NCBI GenBank assembly: GCA_048498575.1
Contig: JBEHXS010000016.1
Coordinates: forward strand, 1-28,403
Length of the DNA stretch: 28,403 bases
Direction: 5' to 3'
From: DASZQY01 sp048498575
GTDB taxonomy: Bacteria; Pseudomonadota; Alphaproteobacteria; Rhizobiales; Kaistiaceae
The translations under genes were made by a program, and so were the position numbers. Below are positions 8,268-17,810 of the stretch, one piece after another (position 1 is the first letter of the stretch; each line of letters opens with the position of its first letter). The notes under the pieces were generated by a model, which was not told the origin of the DNA, did no database searches, and saw only the letters and a list, made by a program, of their open reading frames with translations.

Positions 8268-9041
8268 TTAGGCGGCGCGCCATCCGCCGTCGGCGGGGAT
8301 GATCGCCCCGTTGATATAGCGCGAACCATCGCCTGCAAGGAACAGGACCAGCCGGGCGATGTCGATGGGCTCGAGACTGACCGGCATCAGCGGATAGTAG
8401 GCCGAAGCACGAGCCATGCCAGCCGCGCTCATCTTCGAGGCGTCAACGCTGCCCATGATGTTGGTGTTGACGCCGCCGGCGGCGATGGCGTTACAGCGCA
8501 CCTTGTCCTTGGCGTACATCCATGCCGTGTTCAGCGTCAGGCCGACCAGCGCATGCTTGGAGGCCGTGTAGGCCGCGCCTGCCGCCGCGCCGCCGAGGCC
8601 GGCCACGGAAGCGATGTTGACGATGGAGCCGCCCTTCTTGACGAGATGCGGCATCGCCGCGCGCATGGTCAGCATCGGGCCGTCGAGGTTGACCGCAAGG
8701 ACGCGGCGCCAGAGCGCATCCTCGACTTCGCCGACAGGCTGGTCGAGGTCCATGACGCCGGCGTCATTGACGAGGATGTCGAGGCCGCCAAAGTTGCTTG
8801 CGGCGGCGGCGACCATGCGGTCGACGTCCGCCCGCTCCGCGACGTTCCCGGCGACGCCCTGAACCGCCAGCCCGCGGCTCGTCATCGTCTTCACGGCCTC
8901 GTCGAGCTCGTCCTTGTGCCAGTCGCTGGCGACGACGCTGGCGCCGTGTTCAGCCAGCAGTTCCGTTGTCGCGCGGCCGATACCGGAGGCTGCGCCGGTG
9001 ACAAGCGCGACCTTGCCCTTCAGTTCTTGTTCTTGGGCCAT
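8268..9041 (-). CDS. SDR-family NAD(P)-dependent oxidoreductase
   Basis: This 257-residue classical short-chain dehydrogenase/reductase has the nucleotide-binding motif TGAASGIG (15-22). Its catalytic tetrad is N118, S145, Y158 and K162 (NIASVAG; YTASK). The usual NNAG is NDAG here (92-95), a tolerated variant. Family members reduce or oxidise diverse alcohols, sugars and acyl carriers; the substrate is unknown. An in-frame start at 9113 exists, but the ATG at 9041 has CGGAGA about 6 bases upstream and gives the normal N-terminus. It is not a urease gene, yet it precedes ureE by only 17 bases on the same strand, so it probably leads an SDR-ureEFG transcript. Confidence 0.9.
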   Translation of the reverse strand: MAQEQELKGKVALVTGAASGIGRATTELLAEHGASVVASDWHKDELDEAVKTMTSRGLAVQGVAGNVAERADVDRMVAAAASNFGGLDILVNDAGVMDLDQPVGEVEDALWRRVLAVNLDGPMLTMRAAMPHLVKKGGSIVNIASVAGLGGAAAGAAYTASKHALVGLTLNTAWMYAKDKVRCNAIAAGGVNTNIMGSVDASKMSAAGMARASAYYPLMPVSLEPIDIARLVLFLAGDGSRYINGAIIPADGGWRAA

Positions 9042-9094
9042 GGAAATCTCCGTTTTCTTCGAGAGGCGCGGAGACAACACCCGAAATGCGCGGC

Positions 9095-9118
9095 AGCATT
9101 TGACACAGCACAAATGCT
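9095..9118. promoter_or_regulatory. Perfect inverted repeat between the divergent SDR and HAD genes
   Basis: The arms AGCATTTG (9095-9102) and CAAATGCT (9111-9118) are exact reverse complements separated by 8 bases. They lie midway between the SDR start (9041, minus) and the HAD start (9150, plus). A consensus -35 hexamer TTGACA (9100-9105) crosses the left arm, although no convincing -10 box follows. The size and symmetry suit a dimeric repressor operator, but no regulator gene is adjacent, so the role is inferred. Confidence 0.45.
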
Positions 9119-9149
9119 AAGGAAGCGGAGGCCTGCCCCCGGGGGAAAC

Positions 9150-9838
9150 ATGCGCGGCATCCTGTTCGACAAGGACGGCACACTGCTCGACTTCGAGGCG
9201 ACGTGGACGCCGGTCCTGAAGCGCGTCGCGATGGACGCCGCTAACGGCGACGCGCGGAAGGCGGCCATGTTGCTCAAGTCCGGCGGCTTCGATTCCGCCT
9301 CCGGCAGGGTGCGCGGCGGCTCGGTCATCGCTTCCGGAACCAATGCCGATCTGGTGCGGCTGTGGTGGCCGGAGCTTGCCGGCGCATCCCTCACGGAAAG
9401 GATCGACGCGGTTAACCGGGCCTTTCTGGAGCATGGGCGCGTCCACGCCGTGCCGATCGATGGCGTCCGCGGTGCACTATCGGCGCTGAGCAGCCTCGGC
9501 TTCGTCATGGGCGTCGCGACCAACGACGCCACGGCGGCAGCGGAGGCGGCGATCGCGGCGCTCGGCCTCGCGCGATATCTTCCGCACGTCATCGGCTACG
9601 ATGCGGTCGCCAATGCCAAGCCCGCGGCGGACATGGTCCACGCTTTCGCGGCGCTCGTCGGCATCCCGGCGGGCGAGATCGCGATGGTCGGAGACAATCC
9701 GCACGATCTCAGCATGGCGCGCACTGCCGGTGTCGGCGCCGCCGTCGGCGTGCTGTCCGGCAACAGCAGCGCCGCGGACCTCGCGCCGCTTGCCGACGTC
9801 GTGCTCGCCAGCGTGCGCGACCTGCCGGCCTGGCTCGC

Positions 9839-9854
<16 letters not shown>
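9150..9854 (+). CDS. HAD-superfamily phosphatase, phosphoglycolate phosphatase-like
   Basis: This 234-residue HAD hydrolase has all four motifs: D7-K-D9-G-T (FDKDGTLLDFEATW), the motif II threonine in VATNDAT, the motif III lysine in NAKPAADMV, and motif IV MVGDNPHDLSMA. A helical cap between motifs I and II fits the Gph/PGP subfamily, so it likely dephosphorylates a small phosphometabolite. The ATG at 9150 follows GGGGGAAAC. A much longer frame continues upstream but has no supporting signal. It is the only plus-strand gene inside the urease region, and its last 16 bases overlap the 3' end of ureC. Confidence 0.88.
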
Positions 9855-11551
<1,697 letters not shown>

Positions 11552-11857
11552 CTAGAGGCTGCCCATGATCTTCTGGTTGAAGCCGAACACGACACGGTCG
11601 CCGCGATAAGGCACCAGCGTCACCGTGCGCCGCTGGCCGGGCTCGAAACGCACGGCCGTGCCCGCCGGAATATCGAGCCGCCAGCCGCGAGCCTGCTCGC
11701 GGTCGAACGACAGCGCACCGTTGGTTTCGTAGAAGTGATAGTGCGAGCCGACCTGGATCGGCCGGTCGCCGGTGTTGGAAACGTCGAGCGTCACCGTCGG
11801 CTGGCCGGCGTTCAGCTCGATCTCGCCCTCGGCGGGGAAGACTTCTCCCGGGATCAC
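11552..11857 (-). CDS. ureB: Urease beta subunit UreB
   Basis: This is the 101-residue small structural subunit, with the family opening IPGEVFPAEGEIELNAG, then QVGSHYHFYETN, GWRLDIPAGTAVRFEPG and the C-terminal VFGFNQKIMG. The start is GTG at 11857, translated as Met. GGAGGT sits 6-7 bases upstream, inside the end of the nickel permease gene. The GTG and the permease TGA overlap as GTGA. The longer frame upstream is a shadow of the permease. It assembles with UreA and UreC as (ABC)3-type trimers. Confidence 0.97.
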   Translation of the reverse strand: MIPGEVFPAEGEIELNAGQPTVTLDVSNTGDRPIQVGSHYHFYETNGALSFDREQARGWRLDIPAGTAVRFEPGQRRTVTLVPYRGDRVVFGFNQKIMGSL

Positions 11858-12912
11858 GATGGGACCTCCAGCTTGTCGTAGCCCTTGGCGCGGTAGATCA
11901 GGAACGAGGCCACCCAGCTCACGATGAACAGAGCCACGATCGCGTAGCCCAGTGTGCCGAAGTTGTCGCCGAGCGCGCCGACCGTGTCCCAGAAGGGACC
12001 CTGGAGGTCGAGCTTCTCGGCGATCAGGCCGAGCGCCTCGATGCCGCCAATGGCGACGGCCGCGACCACGGAAACCGCGGTGATAGTCAGGTTGTACCAG
12101 AGCTTGCGGATCGGCTTCACGAATGCCCAGCCATAGGCGCCGACCATCAGGGTCGAGTCCGCCGTGTCCATCAGCGACATGCCGGCGGTGAACAGCGCCG
12201 GGAAGATCAGGATGTCCCACACCGGCATGCCGGCTGACGCTTGCGTCGCCGAGATGCCGAGCAGGCCGACCTCGGTCGCCGTGTCGAAGCCCAGTCCGAA
12301 CAACAGGCCGAGCGGATACATCTGCCAGCTATGTTCGATCAGGCGAAATAGCCGCCGGAACATTCGGGCGAAGAAGCCGCGCTTGGCGAGCATCAGCTCT
12401 AGGCTCTCGTCCGCAACGCTTCCCCCGTGTCGGACCGTCCGGAACGTCCGCCACACCTGCACCAGCACGACGGCGTTGGCGATGGCGATGGCGAACAGAA
12501 ACACGGCGGAGACGGATGTGCCGATCAGGCCGCCGATGGCGCCGAAGGCAAGGTAGTGGCCTGCAAGTGCGGTCGTCGTCGCGGCAATCAACACGGCGAG
12601 GCCAACGACCACGGTTGAGTGGCCGAGCGAAAAGAAGAAGCCAACGCCGGCAGGCCGCTTGCCCTCCTGCATCAGCTTGCGCGTTACGTTGTCGATCGCC
12701 GCGATGTGGTCGGCATCGAAGGCGTGGCGCAGCCCGAAGCTATAGGCGAGGAACGCGGTGCCGAGCAGGACCGGATTACCGTGGAAGGCGAGAAGCGCCC
12801 AGCCCCAGGCAATGAGGTTGAAGACCGTGAGCAGGGCAAAAAGACCGATGGCGCCGCGGCTTGCGCCGCCGATGCGATCGTTCGAAATACGAGGCAGGGA
12901 AAAGGCGCGCAT
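11854..12912 (-). CDS. NiCoT-family nickel/cobalt permease (HoxN/NixA type)
   Basis: This 352-residue inner-membrane transporter has about eight hydrophobic segments. The NiCoT signature H63-A-F-D-A-D-H69 lies in helix II (LRHAFDADHIAAID). Further family motifs are present: GLGFDTATEVGLL, and FTAGMSLMDTADSTLM with its acidic/polar helix residues. NiCoT proteins import Ni2+ and/or Co2+ at high affinity. Here it lies between ureA and ureB, 9 bases after the ureA stop and overlapping ureB by 4 bases, so nickel for urease is the likely cargo. It is distinct from the HupE/UreJ family, which also occurs in urease operons. Confidence 0.93.
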   Translation of the reverse strand: MRAFSLPRISNDRIGGASRGAIGLFALLTVFNLIAWGWALLAFHGNPVLLGTAFLAYSFGLRHAFDADHIAAIDNVTRKLMQEGKRPAGVGFFFSLGHSTVVVGLAVLIAATTTALAGHYLAFGAIGGLIGTSVSAVFLFAIAIANAVVLVQVWRTFRTVRHGGSVADESLELMLAKRGFFARMFRRLFRLIEHSWQMYPLGLLFGLGFDTATEVGLLGISATQASAGMPVWDILIFPALFTAGMSLMDTADSTLMVGAYGWAFVKPIRKLWYNLTITAVSVVAAVAIGGIEALGLIAEKLDLQGPFWDTVGALGDNFGTLGYAIVALFIVSWVASFLIYRAKGYDKLEVPS

Positions 12913-12921
12913 CGTTCGCTT

Positions 12922-13224
12922 CTAGCGGATCGGATGGTGGACGGTGACGAGCTTGGTCCCGTCGGGGAAAGTGGCTTCGACCTGAACGTCGTGGATCATT
13001 TCGGCGATGCCCTCCATCACCTGCGCGCGGCTGACGACGTGGGCGCCGGCTTCCATGAGGTCGGCGACGGTCCGCCCGTCGCGGGCGCCCTCGACGACGA
13101 AGTCGGAGATCAGTGCGATCGCTTCCGGATGGTTGAGCTTCACGCCGCGCTCCAGCCGCCGGCGGGCGACCATTGCCGCGGTGGCGATCAGCAGCTTGTC
13201 CTTTTCACGCGAAGTCAGGTTCAT
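12922..13224 (-). CDS. ureA: Urease gamma subunit UreA
   Basis: This 100-residue gamma subunit opens with MNLTSREKDKLLIATAAMVA. It continues with GVKLNHPEAIALI and ARDGRTVADLM and ends with FPDGTKLVTVHHPI, all hallmark segments. The frame is open upstream to 13311, but the ATG at 13224 gives the exact family length and has GGGGAAAG about 1-3 bases upstream. It follows ureD by 40 bases. It is a separate gene rather than a fused UreAB. Confidence 0.98.
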   Translation of the reverse strand: MNLTSREKDKLLIATAAMVARRRLERGVKLNHPEAIALISDFVVEGARDGRTVADLMEAGAHVVSRAQVMEGIAEMIHDVQVEATFPDGTKLVTVHHPIR

Positions 13225-13264
13225 GCTTTCCCCGTTCAGCAGAGCCCAATAACCGGAACTCCAG

Positions 13265-14122
13265 TCAGCACGTCCAGGTGCGCGGCATCGTGGTGCCGCG
13301 CAGCGTTTCAATCAAGCGGGTGAGGTCGGCGCGCAGCGTGTGGCCGTCGGGCGCCAGGAGCCGGGCCACCAGTACGCCGTTCCAGGCGGAAGCGCCGGCT
13401 TCCCCGCCGGCACCAGAAAGGGCGCCGCGCGCCACGGTCAGCGCCGCCTCGGCATCCGGCGCGACCAGGAGTATGGTCGCCATCGCCATGGCGCCGCCGC
13501 CGGTCGCCGGGTGGTCGAGGATCGCTACGCTGTCGCCATCCAGCCGCAGGCCGTCGGCGAACACCAGTGTGCCGCCGCGCCGGACACGCCACGAATCCAT
13601 CAGCGCCACAGTACGCACCCGCTCGCCCATGGCGGCGCGGCCGAGCACGATCGCCTCGACCGCCAGGAGGCGGCCGGTGGGATGAATGTCCGCGGCCAGC
13701 TTCCGGCGGAGCGACGATCGGTCGAAGAGAATCGTCTCCTGCGGCAGCCAGTCGAGGCGAGCATCGGCTGCGACCGACAGCTCCGTCTCGACCTCGGCGT
13801 CGCCGTCCCTGCGGCGATAGACGCGCTCGGCCGCCTGCGTCGTGACCGTCGCCCGCGCGCCTTGAGCGATACCGACAGAAAATGAAATCTGGTCGCCGCC
13901 GGTCAGGCCGCCCGCCGTATTGAGCAGAACCACATCCGCGGTCGCAGCATCGGCGGGCCTCGGAAAGCGCACCTTGGCCGAGCCCGACTGGAAGTTTTCC
14001 ACCAGCCGTGTCGCGCCGCCGTCGCTCGCCATGCGCACGCGCGCCACGCCGCGAACGCGCTCTAGCGTCGCGGGGGTCGCGCCTGTCGGAGGTCGGTCGA
14101 TGACGGTGTCCGGAGAGATCAT
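13265..14122 (-). CDS. ureD: Urease accessory protein UreD
   Basis: This 285-residue UreD (UreH) is the scaffold that docks on apo-urease and receives nickel from UreG through UreF. Recognisable segments are LVENFQSGSAKVRFPRP, LLNTAGGLTGGDQISF, TTQAAERVYRR, and LPQETILFDRSSLRRKL. The family-length start is ATG at 14122; a frame extends to 14272, but those residues do not look like UreD. The ribosome site at 14122 is weak. It is the first gene of the ureDA-nicT-ureBC series. Nothing suggests truncation. Confidence 0.95.
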   Translation of the reverse strand: MISPDTVIDRPPTGATPATLERVRGVARVRMASDGGATRLVENFQSGSAKVRFPRPADAATADVVLLNTAGGLTGGDQISFSVGIAQGARATVTTQAAERVYRRRDGDAEVETELSVAADARLDWLPQETILFDRSSLRRKLAADIHPTGRLLAVEAIVLGRAAMGERVRTVALMDSWRVRRGGTLVFADGLRLDGDSVAILDHPATGGGAMAMATILLVAPDAEAALTVARGALSGAGGEAGASAWNGVLVARLLAPDGHTLRADLTRLIETLRGTTMPRTWTC

Positions 14123-14218
14123 CGGCGGGATGGTGTTCCTATGTCGCCGCCGGATGCAAGCTTGACGCCACGGTGCGGACCTGCCGCGCTGGCGGCGACG
14201 TTCCGCCGCCTGCCGAAT

Positions 14219-14248
14219 ATTGTCGCAACCTGCCACCGAAAGCGCCAA
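14219..14248 (-). promoter_or_regulatory. Candidate sigma70 promoter upstream of ureD
   Basis: On the minus strand TTGGCG (14248-14243) and GACAAT (14224-14219) are spaced by 18 bases, each matching four of six consensus bases. The start would be near 14212, about 90 bases before ureD. No NtrC/sigma54 -24/-12 element was found at the correct spacing. This is a by-eye match. Confidence 0.28.
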
Positions 14249-14357
14249 TTCCGGCCTTTCCGGCTTTGCCAAGACGCGTCCAAATCGGTTAGGAATGACG
14301 TCTCAGGGCGAGAAAACGGCGGCCGTCAGCGGCCCGCCACCAGCAAGGGATAGCTTC

Positions 14358-15440
14358 GTGCGCCGGCTGCTGCCTGTCATCGCCGCCGTCACCGGCTTTT
14401 TCGCTTCCGTCGCGGTCGCCGCAGCGGACGCGCCGCCGAGCATCGTCATCGACGTCAGCACCGGCAAGGTGCTTGAATCGAACGACGCGAATGCGCTGTG
14501 GCACCCCGCCTCCGTCACCAAGCTGATGACCGCCTACGTCGTGTTCGAGGCGCTGCGCGATGGTTCGCTCAAGCTGACCTCGCCGGTGAAGGTCTCGGCG
14601 CACGCGCTGGCGCAGGCGCCGGCCAAGATGGGGTTCAAGGTCGGCACCGTGATGAACGTCGACAACGCGCTGAAGATGATGCTGGTGAAATCCGCCAACG
14701 ACATCGCCGTGGCGATCGCTGAATCGGTCGGCGGCAGCGAGCCGAAGTTCGTGGCGCGCATGAATGCCACCGCGGCGCAACTCGGCATGGTCTCGACGCA
14801 CTACGACAACGCCAACGGGTTGCCCGACGACGGCCAGCTCACGACAGCGCGCGATCTCGCCGTGCTGGCCCGCGCGATCTACACCGACTTCCCGGAATAC
14901 GTCAGCTACTTCGGCATCCCGGCGATCAAGGCCGGCAAGCGGGTGCTGCGCTCGGAAAACGACCTCCTCGAGCGCTACCAGGGCACGATCGGGATGAAGA
15001 CCGGCTTCATCTGCGCCTCGGGCTACAACATCGTGGCCAGCGCCAAACGCGGCAGCCGCACGCTGATCGCCGTCATCCTCGGCGCGCCCTCCGCCGACGT
15101 CCGGGGTGAAACCGCCGCGCGCCTTCTCGACGACGGCTTCGCCACCTGGATGACGCAGTCGAAACCGGACCTCGCGTCCTTCGAGACGACGCCGACGACG
15201 GGCCTTGCCGCCGACATGCACAGTGTCGTCTGCACCAAGCACGACGATGCGGATGTCGAAGGAGCCAGCGACGATACCGCCACGGCCTCGGCGCTCGGCC
15301 CGCGCTTCTTCCTCATGGACCCGGTGCCGGTCGTCACCGGCCACGCCGATGGCTATGCGGATTCCGGGGCGCCGGTAGCGACGAGCGGCAAGAAGACCCT
15401 GACCGCCGACAGCGTTCCGCTGCCGCGCCTGCGCCCCTAG
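14358..15440 (+). CDS. D-alanyl-D-alanine carboxypeptidase, PBP5/6-like (peptidase S11)
   Basis: This 360-residue periplasmic penicillin-binding protein removes the terminal D-Ala from muropeptides. The motifs are S52-V-T-K55, S112-A-N114 and K214-T-G216. I chose the GTG at 14358 because AAGGGA lies about 8 bases upstream and because it begins a clean signal peptide (MRRLLPVIAAVTGFFASVAVAAADA). Longer options at 14220 and 14295 place about 20-45 charged residues ahead of that signal. After about residue 270 the sequence is low in recognisable structure. It ends PLPRLRP, with no clear amphipathic membrane anchor of the PBP5 kind. The CobW-like gene follows 7 bases later. Confidence 0.88.
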   Translation: MRRLLPVIAAVTGFFASVAVAAADAPPSIVIDVSTGKVLESNDANALWHPASVTKLMTAYVVFEALRDGSLKLTSPVKVSAHALAQAPAKMGFKVGTVMNVDNALKMMLVKSANDIAVAIAESVGGSEPKFVARMNATAAQLGMVSTHYDNANGLPDDGQLTTARDLAVLARAIYTDFPEYVSYFGIPAIKAGKRVLRSENDLLERYQGTIGMKTGFICASGYNIVASAKRGSRTLIAVILGAPSADVRGETAARLLDDGFATWMTQSKPDLASFETTPTTGLAADMHSVVCTKHDDADVEGASDDTATASALGPRFFLMDPVPVVTGHADGYADSGAPVATSGKKTLTADSVPLPRLRP

Positions 15441-15447
15441 CTTCGCC

Positions 15448-16494
15448 ATGCCGCGCGGCAGGAAGAAGCCGATCGCCCTCACCGTCGTCGCGGGGGCGCG
15501 GGGCGCCGGCAAGACCACGCTCATCAACCGGCTGATCGACCTGCCGGCCTTCCAGCGCAGCGCGATCATCCTCAACGATTTCGGCGCGACGCAACTGAAG
15601 CGCGACGCCGTTGCCACGGCGGACGAAGGCTACATCGCGCTGGGCTCCGGCTGCGTCTGCTGCGTGGTGCGTGGCGCACTGGTCGATGCTTTGGAGCGCC
15701 TGCTCCGCGATCTCGACAACAATCGCCTGGCCGGCGTCGATCGCGTCGTCATCGAGGCGGACGAGGCCGCCGATCCGGCCGCGATCGTTGCGGCGGTCGA
15801 ACGTCATCCCTATGTGTCGCTGCGTTTCGTCATCGACGGCATCGTTGCCGTCGTCGATGCCTCCAACGCCGACGCTGTGCTGGCCGCGCGTGCCGATGCG
15901 GTGCGTCAGGTCGCGATGGCCGATGTTGTCGCGCTGACACGTGGCGCGGCGAGCGCGAGCGTCGCGGCGGTCAACCCGTACGCTGCGATCGTCGATGCCG
16001 CGACAGCGCCCGCCACGGTGTTCGTCGGCCACCGTCCGTTCGATCCGGCGACCGGCGACATCGCGGCCTGGCTCGCCCTCGCGCCACCGTCACAGCCCGG
16101 CCCGACGGGTGAGGCGGGTCGCATTCACGCGTTCCTCGCGGTGCGGCCGGGCAGCATGCCGCTCGCGGCGTTCGATCGCTTCCTCGATTATCTTCTCGCC
16201 CTGCAGGGTCCGAACATCATTCGTCTGCGCGCTGCGGCGAGCGTCGGTGAGGGCGCACTGGTCACGGCCGAAAGTATCGGCGGCGGTCTTCGCCCGCCGG
16301 TGGTCGCCGAGAAAGACGGCGCCGACGCGGTTGGCATTCGCTTTCTGGTCGTCGCCCGCGATTTCGATGCGGCCACCCTCGACGGCTATCTCGCCGCCTT
16401 CCTCAACGAGGCGCGGATCGACGGGCCTGACCGCAAGGCGCTCACCGACAATCCGCTTGCCATCGCCGGCTTCTCGGCGCGGAGCGGCCGCTAG
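15448..16494 (+). CDS. CobW/G3E-family P-loop protein with degenerate GTPase motifs
   Basis: This 348-residue protein has the CobW/P47K layout: an N-terminal P-loop (GARGAGKTT, 16-24), the metal-binding C69-V-C71-C72 motif, and a CobW C-terminal domain (about 225-345). COG0523 members move metals or cofactors using GTP. Two motifs are eroded here. The E-T/S-x-G-x-x-D-P segment reads EADEAADP (Gly lost), and the usual T/N-K-x-D base-recognition motif appears as LTRGAAS. GTP specificity is therefore doubtful. The gene begins 7 bases after the carboxypeptidase stop without a clear ribosome site, so it is probably translationally coupled. Its metal or partner is unknown. Confidence 0.85.
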   Translation: MPRGRKKPIALTVVAGARGAGKTTLINRLIDLPAFQRSAIILNDFGATQLKRDAVATADEGYIALGSGCVCCVVRGALVDALERLLRDLDNNRLAGVDRVVIEADEAADPAAIVAAVERHPYVSLRFVIDGIVAVVDASNADAVLAARADAVRQVAMADVVALTRGAASASVAAVNPYAAIVDAATAPATVFVGHRPFDPATGDIAAWLALAPPSQPGPTGEAGRIHAFLAVRPGSMPLAAFDRFLDYLLALQGPNIIRLRAAASVGEGALVTAESIGGGLRPPVVAEKDGADAVGIRFLVVARDFDAATLDGYLAAFLNEARIDGPDRKALTDNPLAIAGFSARSGR

Positions 16495-16550
16495 GGCGCG
16501 ACCGGCCAAATTGCCGGTTAAGGTTGACGAAAAGTGTAAATTTCACAGAA

Positions 16551-16579
16551 TTGTCAAAGGCTTGGCGTAGGCCTATTGC
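16551..16579 (+). promoter_or_regulatory. Candidate sigma70 promoter for the GNAT-like gene
   Basis: TTGTCA (16551-16556) and TATTGC (16574-16579) are 17 bases apart and about 65 bases before the GTG at 16644. A short AT-richer stretch (16507-16555) stands out from the GC-rich surroundings. This is a motif match only. Confidence 0.33.
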
Positions 16580-16643
16580 TCGGTGACGCGCCCGGCCGCC
16601 TCTGGAGGCTCCCCGCGCGCAGCCCAGACGCGGAGCGTGTGCG

Positions 16644-17810
16644 GTGAATACCCTGGTCGGCGATGTTGCCCCTGCCGCTCTGCGCCGCGCCCCCGCGATG
16701 CCGGCGATCCTGCGCCGCTCGACGCTCGCCTTCGCCACGGTCCCCGGCTCGGCGGCGCTCGCGCTGGTGCCGGAGTGGGCGGCACTCGCGGCGCACAGCA
16801 TCGGCGACAACCTTTTCTTCCATCCGGATTTTGCGCTTCCCGCGATCCGCCATCTCAATCCCGGCGTTGCGCTGGCCACCGTCAGCTACGGCGACCGGCG
16901 GCTTGCTGCCCTGGCTCCATTCACCCGGACGCGTCTCGGCCACATAGCGCCGGCAGCGCGGCTGTGGGCGCACGACTACGCGCCGCTCGGCCTGCCGCTC
17001 GTCGACGAAGCCTCGGTCGACGACGGCGTCGCCGCGCTCCTGTCCGGCCTCGCGCCCGCCGGCAGCGGTCTCAGCCTGATTGCCGCCGACCTGCCGATCG
17101 AAAGCCGCGTCGCGCGGGCTCTGGTCGCGGCGGCGATCTCGGAAGGCCGTCCGGTCGACATGCTCGACGGTCACGTTCGCGCGTCCCTGGCGCGTGGGGC
17201 GGAGCCGCGGAGCGAGATCGCCACACGCCGGCGCAAGGAATTTTCCCGCCAAATGCGGCGTCTGAAGGAGATCGGCGAGGTCACGTTCGTTCACGCGATC
17301 GAACCGGCGGAGGTGCGCGCGCGCTTCGAGATGTTCCTCGCGCTGGAAGCGGGCGGCTGGAAGGGCAAGCGCCACACGGCGCTCATCTCGTCTTCAGAGA
17401 CGGCGGAGTTCGCGCGCGAGGCCGTCGCCAATCGTGCCGAGGCCGGTGCCGTCCGCGTCGATTCAATCGACCTTGGCGGCAACCCGATCGCCATGGTCGT
17501 CACCTTCGCGGCCGGCGCCACGGCCTATACGTGGAAGATCGCCTACGACGAGGCGTATGCCCGCTTCTCGCCCGGCGTGCAGCTCATGCTGGAGCTGCCG
17601 CAGCATCTGTTTTCCGATCCGACGCTGATGCAGATCGATTCATGCGCTGCCGCGCATCACCCGATGATCGACCATCTGTGGAGCGGGCGGCTTGCCGTCG
17701 GTACCGTCGTCATCGGGCCGCCGGGCGGCAGCGCAATGCACCGCATCGGCCTTGCCGCCGCGCGGGCCGAGCTCGCGACGAAAGCCAAGGTGCGGAACCT
17801 CATCCGCTAG
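16644..17810 (+). CDS. GNAT/BioF2-like acetyltransferase-domain protein
   Basis: This 388-residue soluble protein has no signal peptide. The C-terminal half (about 195-360) resembles the BioF2-like/Acetyltransf_6 GNAT fold. It shows an RRKEFSRQMRRLKE helix, the F-x-x-F-L-A-L-E-A-G-G-W-K-G segment (VRARFEMFLALEAGGWKG), a strand (DLGGNPIAMVVTF), and the YTWKIAYDEAYARFSPGVQLMLEL block seen in CelD/FemAB-like proteins. Such proteins acylate sugars, peptides or lipids; the acceptor is unknown. The start is GTG at 16644. The 3' end overlaps the convergent CAP-domain gene by four bases. Confidence 0.75.
   Translation: MNTLVGDVAPAALRRAPAMPAILRRSTLAFATVPGSAALALVPEWAALAAHSIGDNLFFHPDFALPAIRHLNPGVALATVSYGDRRLAALAPFTRTRLGHIAPAARLWAHDYAPLGLPLVDEASVDDGVAALLSGLAPAGSGLSLIAADLPIESRVARALVAAAISEGRPVDMLDGHVRASLARGAEPRSEIATRRRKEFSRQMRRLKEIGEVTFVHAIEPAEVRARFEMFLALEAGGWKGKRHTALISSSETAEFAREAVANRAEAGAVRVDSIDLGGNPIAMVVTFAAGATAYTWKIAYDEAYARFSPGVQLMLELPQHLFSDPTLMQIDSCAAAHHPMIDHLWSGRLAVGTVVIGPPGGSAMHRIGLAAARAELATKAKVRNLIR

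Noticed and set aside
8214..9149. N-terminal extension of the HAD phosphatase
   Set aside because: It is antisense to the SDR gene and lacks HAD features; motif I begins 6 residues after the ATG at 9150.
14225..14240. Possible sigma54 promoter for ureD (TGGCAGGTTGC on the minus strand)
   Set aside because: The GG and GC elements are too close together for a -24/-12 promoter.
16501..16518. ACCGGC/GCCGGT hairpin after the CobW-like gene as a terminator
   Set aside because: Only six base pairs and no T-run follow on either strand.
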